Notes under the pieces: generated by a model
Told to the model about the DNA's origin: nothing
Seen by the model: the letters and a program-made list of their open reading frames with translations, nothing else
Database searches by the model: none
Part shown: piece after piece, positions 6,754-12,053 of the stretch
Position numbering within the stretch: the first letter of the stretch is position 1
How the letters are laid out: the number at the start of each line of letters is the position of its first letter
Made by a program: the position numbers and the translations under genes
Assembly (NCBI GenBank): GCA_964636895.1
Contig: CAZWUW010000067.1
Location: 1 to 16,197, forward strand
Length of the DNA: 16,197 nt
Reading direction: 5' to 3'
Source: CAZWUW01 sp964636895
Lineage (GTDB): Bacteria > Bacillota > Thermincolia > Thermincolales > CAZWUW01

Positions 6754-7386
6754 ATGCTGGACCTGATCCGCCAGGCCGTCAGGCTTAACCGTGAATTGTT
6801 TACCCTGCCTTTTAAAACAGCGCGCGAAATGGTGGGGCCAAAGAGAAAACGCGCCCGGGAAGCACTGCACATTGCCGAAGATATAGCTGCCACGCCTTTT
6901 CAAATGGTTGACCGGATGCTGGACAATACTTTTCCGCCCCATGAAGAGGGAGCAGCCGCTCCGGAGGTTAAGTCCGGAGGGCCGGGGGCGCATAATATTT
7001 TTGTAAATCCTGAAGTAACTGTAACCAGGGATGAAAACGTGGCCGGTCATAATTACCGGCGGGCGGAAATTAAAGTTACCGGGCTTTTGTGTGATGCTTG
7101 AGTAAACAGGGTGAAACGAACCCTGGAAGGGTTCAAAGAGGTAACTGAGGTGGATTTTGTACCGCATCGGGAATTGTTTGGGGTTGAATACTATGCCGAC
7201 CAACCCAGAGGCTCTGATTTTAAGGAAGCCGTGCTAGCCGTTGTGATTGCACCGGGGGTACGCAAAATGCTGGGTGATATCGGAGCCCGCAATAAGGCTG
7301 AACCGCCGGCACCGGCTGAACCGCCGGCAGAAGCTGAACCGCCGGCAGAAGCTGAACCGCAGTCAGATAACAGCGTAATGCATTGA
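6754..7386 (+). CDS. Candidate selenoprotein with HMA domain and C-x-x-Sec metal site
   Basis: This is one 210-residue protein if the TGA at 7099-7101 is read as selenocysteine (Sec116). The stretches before and after it are in the same frame with no other stop. Residues 1-60 are basic and helical. Residues 61-100 are a Pro/Gly/Glu linker. About 102-180 is a heavy-metal-associated (HMA) fold: strand AEIKVTG, then LLC113-D-A-U116, helix VNRVKRTLEGF, strand TEVDFVPH, strand LFGVEYYA, and helix FKEAVLAVVI. In HMA proteins such as CopZ and MerP the metal site is CxxC, and here the TGA replaces the second Cys. The tail holds AEPPA-type repeats. Function is inferred: metal binding or selenolate redox chemistry, probably cytosolic. 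If the TGA is a true stop, the result would be a 115-residue protein lacking its domain, plus a 91-residue ORF from GTG 7111 without a ribosome site. A nonsense mutation of a Cys codon is the main alternative. Confidence 0.72.
7099..7101 (+). other. In-frame TGA, probable selenocysteine codon
   Basis: The codons read tgt gat gct TGA gta aac agg gtg, i.e. C-D-A-U-V-N-R-V. In HMA domains the helix text V-x-R-V directly follows the second Cys of CxxC, so this TGA stands where Cys is expected. Confidence 0.72.
7107..7134 (+). promoter_or_regulatory. Candidate bacterial SECIS hairpin(s) within the coding region
   Basis: Two perfect, mutually exclusive 6-bp hairpins follow the TGA. The first is CAGGGT (7107-7112)/ACCCTG (7120-7125) with loop GAAACGA. 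The second is GAACCC (7118-7123)/GGGTTC (7129-7134) with loop TGGAA. The second has its loop 22 bases after the TGA with a G in the first two loop positions, which fits the loose bacterial SECIS rule recalled from the literature (loop roughly 16-37 bases after the codon, G early in the loop). SelB would bind such a hairpin. No folding energy was computed. Confidence 0.55.
7297..7362 (+). repeat. 18-bp coding tandem repeat (AEPPA-type tail)
   Basis: Three 18-base units starting GCTGAACCGCCGGCA at 7297, 7315 and 7333, plus a 12-base partial unit. They encode a Pro/Glu/Ala-rich C-terminal tail of the HMA protein. The second and third units are identical, suggesting recent expansion. Confidence 0.85.
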
Positions 7387-7444
7387 AAAGCCGTTGTCCG
7401 GCTAAAATAAACCCGTATTAAAAACTACGAAGAGGTGAAGCTTT

Positions 7445-7633
7445 ATGCAGGTAAAAGTATTTGAAGACCTTTGTGTTTCCTGTGGCCAGTGTATCAGCAT
7501 TGCCCCTGAAATTTTTGAATGGGGCGATGACGACAAGGCAGTAGTCAAGATACCGGATGTCCCTAATAATCAGGCGACTTTGGCCCATGAAGCCGTAGAA
7601 GGCTGTCCCACCGCTGCGATAAAGGAAGAGTAA
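7445..7633 (+). CDS. Single-cluster [4Fe-4S] ferredoxin
   Basis: A 62-residue protein with ATG at 7445 and an AGAGGTGA ribosome site. Cysteines C10, C13 and C16 (CVSCGQC) with a distant C54 (GCPTAAI) make the classic single [4Fe-4S] ferredoxin pattern; the second Cys group is reduced to one ligand, as in Thermotoga/Bacillus-type mono-cluster ferredoxins. The protein is acidic and cytosolic, a low-potential electron carrier. It starts 58 bases after the HMA-Sec gene with no convincing terminator between them, so the two may share a transcript and the ferredoxin could be an electron donor to the selenoprotein. That link is inference. Confidence 0.9.
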   Translation: MQVKVFEDLCVSCGQCISIAPEIFEWGDDDKAVVKIPDVPNNQATLAHEAVEGCPTAAIKEE

Positions 7634-7658
7634 AATCACAGCCGGCGAGCAAATGTGC

Positions 7659-7700
7659 ATAGTAAAACAAAAGGGAAATAGTAAAACAAAAGGGCAATAG
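7659..7700 (+). repeat. 19-bp tandem repeat, 2.2 copies
   Basis: ATAGTAAAACAAAAGGGAA (7659-7677) is followed directly by a copy with one change (7678-7696) and a further ATAG. It lies just after the ferredoxin stop and runs into the hairpin beginning at 7689. Confidence 0.85.
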
Positions 7701-7743
7701 CTTGAAACGGCGCGCTTCGCCAGGTTTCATGCCATTGCCCTTT
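7689..7743 (-). terminator. Long hairpin, probable terminator of the ynzC-like gene
   Basis: Outer stem AAAGGGCAAT (7689-7698) pairs perfectly with ATTGCCCTTT (7734-7743). Inside it TGAAAC (7703-7708) pairs with GTTTCA (7724-7729), and GGCG (7709-7712) with CGCC (7718-7721). On the minus strand the hairpin is followed by a T-rich run (TGTTTTAC), fitting an intrinsic terminator for the minus gene ending at 7757. In the plus direction the T tract is poor. It sits between convergent genes. Confidence 0.55.
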
Positions 7744-7756
7744 CACATGCCGGCAA

Positions 7757-7996
7757 TTAATGATCCTTACAGTCACTTTTATGACAGGAACACTTTTTAC
7801 CGTGATGATGTCCGTGCCGGTGCTCTTTTTTCTTTATACCAACATCTGCCATCTGGGCACGTACCTGTGCCCGGATGCCTCCCAGATATTGTGCCCGCAC
7901 CTTTTTCTGCTCCTCTTTTTCTTCAGGTGTGAGACCCTCCGTTTTTTCTTTTTTAATCAGATAATTAATTCTGTCTACCAATTCCCCGGAAATCAT
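7757..7996 (-). CDS. YnzC/DUF896 family protein with His/Cys-rich tail
   Basis: A 79-residue protein, started at ATG 7996 because AAAGGGG lies just upstream and the DUF896 fold begins there (MISGELVDRINYLIKKEKTE). The frame is open further upstream but lacks a start signal. Residues 1-54 match the small two-helix YnzC/DUF896 proteins of Firmicutes, including EGLTPEEKEEQ and RAQYL..IRAQVRAQM. Their role is not settled. The last 22 residues are unusual: five His at 59, 61 and 63-65, Cys 69, 71 and 76, and His 72 and 79, a likely metal-binding tail. It is convergent with the ferredoxin gene. Confidence 0.82.
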   Translation of the reverse strand: MISGELVDRINYLIKKEKTEGLTPEEKEEQKKVRAQYLGGIRAQVRAQMADVGIKKKEHRHGHHHGKKCSCHKSDCKDH

Positions 7997-8031
7997 GGAA
8001 TACCCCTTTCCTTTATTGTATCCAAGCATAT

Positions 8032-8044
8032 TGTAACCGTTACA
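8032..8044. promoter_or_regulatory. Perfect 13-bp palindrome, possible operator
   Basis: TGTAACCGTTACA lies between the divergent ynzC-like gene (start 7996) and the small membrane protein gene (start 8136). Its symmetric arms around a single central base suit a dimeric regulator. It only partly fits the CcpA cre consensus, so no regulator is named. Confidence 0.3.
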
Positions 8045-8066
8045 CTCTATCTTAACACATTTTTTT

Positions 8067-8095
8067 CTGTGAGTAGGAAAAACTTGTGATATAAT
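8067..8095 (+). promoter_or_regulatory. Possible promoter of the two-gene unit 8136-8938
   Basis: A perfect TATAAT (8090-8095) lies 40 bases before the TTG start at 8136. The matching -35 region, CTGTGA 17 bases upstream, is poor, so a regulator or a weak promoter is possible. Confidence 0.4.
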
Positions 8096-8135
8096 GTTCA
8101 TAAAAACATTTTTTCACTATGGGGGGGATTGCTTC

Positions 8136-8459
8136 TTGAAGATAAAACTGCAAAAGCCGGCGTACCCGGTGCTGATTCCGGTACTGGCCGCACCAGCTTT
8201 CCTGTTTGGTGCCATCCTGGCCGGTTTGAACTGGGGGGCGCTGGGCTTTCCGCAGAAACAAAAAAACGTTATAAATTACAGCATTATAGGGACTATTGTC
8301 CTGTTGGCTGCAATAATTGCCACGCCCCCTGAGATTATACGCAAAGGATGGTCTATTGTGTTAGGGATCAATCTCGGGGTAGGTATGGCCTTGCGTAAAC
8401 TACAACTGCCCGAGTATAAAAAATGGCAGGCGCGGGAGCAGGTGAAGTTAAAAAAATGA
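8136..8459 (+). CDS. Small integral membrane protein, uncharacterised
   Basis: A 107-residue protein, started at TTG 8136 because a run of G (GGGGGGGAT, from 8121) lies about 8 bases upstream; the open frame reaches back to 8094 but has no ribosome site there. Hydrophobic segments lie at about 10-31, 46-63 and 72-86, with a basic C-terminus (about 87-107). I do not recognise the family. Its stop overlaps the start of the next gene as ATGA, so translation of the two is coupled and the products may act together. Confidence 0.7.
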   Translation: MKIKLQKPAYPVLIPVLAAPAFLFGAILAGLNWGALGFPQKQKNVINYSIIGTIVLLAAIIATPPEIIRKGWSIVLGINLGVGMALRKLQLPEYKKWQAREQVKLKK

Positions 8460-8938
8460 AAATAAAATGCCATTGCCCTAATCTTACCGATGAGGAATTT
8501 CATGCCCTGGATCTGCAAGAACTGCATCTAGCCGGCCGGAGTTTTTACGAAGTGCGGGTGCCGATGCTTTCACATTTTCCATTGGCACCGGAAATGCGTA
8601 TTGACAAAGCTTTAACGGAAATAGAACGGCAAGGTTTAACCGTTGTCAGACCTTTGCGGGTGCTTTTTGCCGATGGCATGCTTATCGGCAAGATGATGGT
8701 GGAAATCGAAAATACCGGCCAGGTTGGAAATAAAGTCGTTACTTATGGGGATACCAGACTAATAGGCAAGGCCTATGCCGGCCCCCGCTATCTGGTGCCT
8801 AAGGCATTGAAGGATTTTGACCTGCATCTTTTAAAAGAGGATCGCCTTGCCACCGACTACTATTTTTGGTTTTTGAGCTGCCAGGGATGCGAGCAAGCAA
8901 AAAGAAGCAGAACTATTATTTACGCTAAGATAAAATAG
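8456..8938 (+). CDS. Uncharacterised protein with CxC and CxxC motifs
   Basis: A 160-residue protein with ATG at 8456, AGGTGAAG 8 bases upstream, overlapping the previous gene by four bases (ATGA). No membrane segment is seen. It has four cysteines in two pairs, C5/C7 near the N-terminus (KCHCP) and C142/C145 near the C-terminus (SCQGC). These could form one metal site or a redox pair if the ends come together. The middle is mixed alpha/beta. I do not recognise the family, so no function is assigned. The frame is open upstream to 8423, but that part overlaps the preceding gene. Confidence 0.72.
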   Translation: MKIKCHCPNLTDEEFHALDLQELHLAGRSFYEVRVPMLSHFPLAPEMRIDKALTEIERQGLTVVRPLRVLFADGMLIGKMMVEIENTGQVGNKVVTYGDTRLIGKAYAGPRYLVPKALKDFDLHLLKEDRLATDYYFWFLSCQGCEQAKRSRTIIYAKIK

Positions 8939-8964
8939 TCTTTTATATGCAAGGGTGATGACTT

Positions 8965-9912
8965 TTGTTCAGACCGGTTTTGGCTTTCGTCGTCCTATGT
9001 TTAATCTGGGGGTCTACCTGGATGGCAATCAAAATTAACTTGCAGGTTTTCCCACCGTTTCTTTCTGCCGGGGCCCGTTTTTTGTTGGCCGGGGTGATTC
9101 TTTATAGCCTGCTGCGGGCAAAAAAAATGTCGCTGCCCCGGGATTGGCGTTTGCTATCTCCGGGGATTATTTTCGGCGTATTAAACGGCTTATCATACGG
9201 TCTGGTATATTGGGGAGAACAATATATTTCCTCGTCTCTGACGGCTATCTCCAACGCCGCTTTACCTTTTTTCAGCCTGTTTTTTGCATGGTTGATGGTG
9301 GGTGAAAAAATCACGCGCTGGAAGGTGGCGGGGTTTATTGCCGGTTTTGCCGGCATATTGGTAATATTTGGAGAAAACATCAGTGCCGGCAGAGGTGCTG
9401 GGGATTATTACGCTGTCCTGGGTCAAATGGCGGTAATTGTAGCCTCGGTTACTTTCGCTTTTGCGGGTGCTCACGCCAAAAAACATCAACAGTTGCTGGA
9501 CCCGCTTCAGGTATCGATAATCCAGATGCTGGCCTCAGCGGGTGTTCTGCTGGCACTGGGCACTGTTCTGGAATACCGCCATGCTATAGGTTTTAGTATG
9601 CCGGCCTTGTTCGCTTTTCTCTATCTGAGTTTCTTTGGCACGGCGCTGGCTTTTTATCTTTACAACTATTTAATGCAAAAAACAGAGGTTTCACGTATCG
9701 GCTATATTTCCTTTGTTACACCTGTGATTGCAGTGTTATTGGGGGTCACGTTGATGCACGAGAAAATGAGCCCGGAGTTACTAATCGGCATGGTTTTTAT
9801 TGCTTCAGGCATTATCCTGCTGAATCGTCCTGCTGGCACCAAGTCCGTTGAGTCGGTTGCCAGCATTGATACAGTAAAAGAGATCGCAAGAACTGAAACT
9901 GGACAGAACTGA
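8965..9912 (+). CDS. EamA/DMT family transporter
   Basis: A 315-residue protein, started at TTG 8965 with AAGGGTGAT (8951-8959) upstream. It shows about ten membrane helices in two EamA repeats: an N-terminal half with the typical LIWGSTWMAIK start and a second half with SFFGTALAFYLYNYLMQKTEVSRIGY-type text and a final LL.GM.FI.SGI.LLN helix. DMT/EamA proteins export amino acids, metabolites or drugs across the cytoplasmic membrane. The substrate cannot be told from sequence. The C-terminal 25 residues are polar and end within a short tandem duplication. It may be transcribed with the upstream pair (26-base gap). Confidence 0.88.
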   Translation: MFRPVLAFVVLCLIWGSTWMAIKINLQVFPPFLSAGARFLLAGVILYSLLRAKKMSLPRDWRLLSPGIIFGVLNGLSYGLVYWGEQYISSSLTAISNAALPFFSLFFAWLMVGEKITRWKVAGFIAGFAGILVIFGENISAGRGAGDYYAVLGQMAVIVASVTFAFAGAHAKKHQQLLDPLQVSIIQMLASAGVLLALGTVLEYRHAIGFSMPALFAFLYLSFFGTALAFYLYNYLMQKTEVSRIGYISFVTPVIAVLLGVTLMHEKMSPELLIGMVFIASGIILLNRPAGTKSVESVASIDTVKEIARTETGQN

Positions 9913-9921
9913 AACCGGACA
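9890..9921 (+). repeat. 16-bp tandem duplication across a stop codon
   Basis: GAACTGAAACTGGACA (9890-9905) is followed by a copy with one change (9906-9921). The TGA stop of the transporter gene lies inside the second copy. Because 16 is not a multiple of three, the duplication changes frame and supplies the stop. Confidence 0.75.
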
Positions 9922-9995
9922 ATCACAGTAATCTAACACATATAACCGGCATATGCTTGAATATATCTTGCAACAGAGCAGAATGGAGGAAGTAT

Positions 9996-11009
9996 ATGCC
10001 GGAAATGCGACAGGACCCGGTTACCGGGTGCTGGGTAATTATCGCCAGTGAGCGGAGCAAACGGCCGCACGATTTTAGAGCCGGAATAGATGAAGAGAGA
10101 AGTGGGCCTTGTCCTTTTTGTTACGGAAATGAAGCCAAGACCCCGCCGGAGGTGCTGGGGTGGCGTGCAAAGGGCGGTCAGCCTAATACCGGGGGGTGGT
10201 CGGTGCGGGCCTTTGCCAATAAATTTCCTGCCGTGCTGCGGGATGTAGAACCCTGGAACAACGTCGGTTTTTATACGGGCATGAATGCTACCGGCTACCA
10301 TGAAGTAATCGTTGATTCGCCGAAACATAATGCCACGTTGGGCAGTATGCCTTTGGCTCAGGCGGAAAAAGCTGTTGGTGCTATCCATGAACGTTTTACG
10401 GCCATTAGCAGCGACCCTTCCCTGAGCTATATTCAGGTCTTTAAAAACTCCGGCGCGCCGGCCGGGGCATCAATCAAGCATACTCACTGGCAGGTAATTG
10501 CCTTACCGCTGGTGCCGGGTTTGCTGTGGGCTGAATTGGCCGGGGCCGGAGAATATTTTGCCGTTAACGGTAAATGTGTTTTTTGTGCTATGGTAGCGGA
10601 GGAAATTAAAGCTGGGTGCCGGCTGGTGGAGGAAACCGGCGAATTTATCGTGTTTTGTCCCTATGCCGCCCGTTTTCCTTTTGAAATGTGGGTGCTGCCG
10701 AAGAAACACGGCCATAATTTTGGGCATATTTCTCCGGCGGCGCAAAAGGAATTGGCTGGAGTACTTAAAAGGGCCGCCTGCCGGCTGGAAACAGCTATCC
10801 AACACCCGCCTTACAACATTGTCCTGCATACCGCACCACTTCAGCCAGGTTATGAGCAGCACTACCACTGGCATTTGGAGATTTTGCCCCGGCTGGCCAT
10901 TACGGCTGGTTTTGAATGGGGTGCCGGTGCCTTTATTAATCCAACTTCCCCGGAAATCGCTGCTGCGGAACTGGCCGCGGTGGTGTCGGTGTCAAGCCGG
11001 CCGCTTTAA
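9996..11009 (+). CDS. galT: Galactose-1-phosphate uridylyltransferase-like protein (GalT/HIT superfamily)
   Basis: A 337-residue protein, started at ATG 9996 with GGAGGAAG 4-5 bases upstream; the upstream extension lacks a ribosome site. It shows the GalT layout: MRQDPVTGCWVIIASERSKR-type start, zinc ligands C39/C42 (CPFC), YHEVIVDSPKH (101-111), the active-site segment KHTHWQVIALP (161-171), C194/C197, and a C-terminal HIT-like half with HYHWHLEILPR (289-299). GalT exchanges UDP between UDP-glucose and hexose-1-phosphate through a His nucleotidyl intermediate, here probably H164. The usual HPH is HTH, so the protein may be a related nucleotidyltransferase (e.g. a sugar-nucleotide phosphorylase type). 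It lies near glgA, compatible with sugar-nucleotide work. Confidence 0.8.
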   Translation: MPEMRQDPVTGCWVIIASERSKRPHDFRAGIDEERSGPCPFCYGNEAKTPPEVLGWRAKGGQPNTGGWSVRAFANKFPAVLRDVEPWNNVGFYTGMNATGYHEVIVDSPKHNATLGSMPLAQAEKAVGAIHERFTAISSDPSLSYIQVFKNSGAPAGASIKHTHWQVIALPLVPGLLWAELAGAGEYFAVNGKCVFCAMVAEEIKAGCRLVEETGEFIVFCPYAARFPFEMWVLPKKHGHNFGHISPAAQKELAGVLKRAACRLETAIQHPPYNIVLHTAPLQPGYEQHYHWHLEILPRLAITAGFEWGAGAFINPTSPEIAAAELAAVVSVSSRPL

Positions 11010-11015
11010 GTAAAG

Positions 11016-11048
11016 CTTTTCCGCTGATGCGGCAGGAAAAGTTTTTTT
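11016..11048 (+). terminator. Intrinsic terminator after galT-like gene
   Basis: Stem CTTTTCC (11016-11022)/GGAAAAG (11035-11041), with an inner CCGC/GCGG option, is followed by seven T (11042-11048), six bases after the stop codon. Confidence 0.85.
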
Positions 11049-11131
11049 ATTAGCGAATTAATTTTAGTATGAAAAAAAACTCTGTCGGAAGGCTTGCCAA
11101 TAAGAAGAAGGGAGAGACGGGAGGCTGAAAA

Positions 11132-12013
11132 ATGGAACTAAAAAAATTGGTGGCAGCCCTGGAAAAGGCATTTCCTTACGATACCAGCAGGGTGATGGAA
11201 CCATTGGGTTTCATTTTCCCGGCGGTTAATGAGGAAGCAGGTATTGCATATAAAAAATATTATTCGTCACTTTTTTTGAAAAAGTACAACGGTCTTATGC
11301 TGCGGGGCGAGGACATGGTGCGGAAGGTATATTGTGCCGTATTTCCCGATGACGAAGTGCTGCAGGCAGTTTTAAAAGACCCGGAACCGGGAATTTTTGT
11401 GTTTTTTCATCATTGCTGCGGCTATGACCGGGTGGCGGGTTTCCGGCCTATTACAGTGTCGTTGTTGGAAAAAATAGCTGCGCGGGGCATTTCGCTGTAC
11501 AGTATGCATATGCCGTTTGATTTTAACTCTCCATTATCTACTGCCGTCAAGCTGGCGACGGTAATGGACATTGATATTGAAGGTGAATTCGCTTACATAG
11601 GTGACCGGGCAACAGGAGTCTACGGCCGGCCGGCCGTAGGCACGGTAATAGAGTTTGCCAGCCAGGTAAAAAAGGTCACTGGTTCCCCGGATGTGGTGAT
11701 GATTTTAAATGGTCCGGATACTGTTAAACGGGTGGGGGTCATTGCCGGTGGCGGCGGTTATGCCAACCTGGTCAATGATGCCGCCAGATATGATTGTGAC
11801 CTTTATTTTACTGGGGTAGTGGAAGAACTGGTGGAATTACCGCCGGTTCAGGAAGCCAACCGTTTCTTTCGCGAAAAGGCCGCCCAACTAGGCATTAATC
11901 TGGTGGGCGGCGGGCATTACCATACAGAAATGATTGCTGTTAGGGACATGGTGGATTTCTTCCGTCATCTGGGGTTGCCCGGTGAATTTATTTCGGCCAA
12001 ACTTGCTCCGTAA
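11132..12013 (+). CDS. Nif3-like dinuclear metal centre protein
   Basis: A 293-residue protein with ATG at 11132 and a GGGAGG ribosome site 8 bases upstream. Nif3 (GTP cyclohydrolase 1 type 2/YbgI) motifs are in order: HH at 93-94 within FFHHCCGYD, H126 and D130 in YSMHMPFD, and H262/E266 in GGGHYHTE, the usual metal ligands. The family forms toroidal hexamers with a two-metal site; its cellular reaction is unsettled. The first motif is HHCCG instead of the usual HHP, and there is an unusually long N-terminal part, so it belongs to a divergent branch. It stands alone between two terminators. Confidence 0.78.
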   Translation: MELKKLVAALEKAFPYDTSRVMEPLGFIFPAVNEEAGIAYKKYYSSLFLKKYNGLMLRGEDMVRKVYCAVFPDDEVLQAVLKDPEPGIFVFFHHCCGYDRVAGFRPITVSLLEKIAARGISLYSMHMPFDFNSPLSTAVKLATVMDIDIEGEFAYIGDRATGVYGRPAVGTVIEFASQVKKVTGSPDVVMILNGPDTVKRVGVIAGGGGYANLVNDAARYDCDLYFTGVVEELVELPPVQEANRFFREKAAQLGINLVGGGHYHTEMIAVRDMVDFFRHLGLPGEFISAKLAP

Positions 12014-12015
12014 AA

Positions 12016-12041
12016 AACCCCTGCCAGATACGGCAGGGGTT
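12016..12041 (-). terminator. Shared terminator between nif3-like and SLH genes
   Basis: A perfect 10-bp stem, AACCCCTGCC (12016-12025)/GGCAGGGGTT (12032-12041), with a 6-base loop. On the minus strand it is followed by a T run (GGGGTTTTTTAC), making it a strong terminator for the SLH gene. In the plus direction it begins three bases after the Nif3 stop with a weaker T-rich tail. Confidence 0.82.
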
Positions 12042-12053
12042 GGCAAATATTTT

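Noticed and set aside
7111..7386. Independent small gene starting at GTG 7111
   Set aside because: There is no ribosome site before 7111, it is in frame with the upstream ORF across a single TGA, and the HMA fold would start in the middle of its first helix. It is kept as part of the selenoprotein candidate.
7387..7444. Hairpin AGCCG/CGGCT (7389-7403) as a terminator between the HMA-Sec gene and the ferredoxin
   Set aside because: Only a 5-bp stem, followed by A-rich rather than T-rich sequence in the plus direction.
7659..7700. CRISPR-like repeats
   Set aside because: Head-to-tail 19-base copies without spacers, only two units.
8032..8044. CcpA cre site
   Set aside because: TGTAACCGTTACA fits the left half of the cre consensus but misses the right half; the symmetry is odd, whereas cre is centred on CG.
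7760..8089. Plus-strand 109-residue ORF with hydrophobic runs
   Set aside because: It is the antisense shadow of the ynzC-like gene; phenylalanine runs come from Lys/Glu-rich codons on the other strand, and no ribosome site precedes it.
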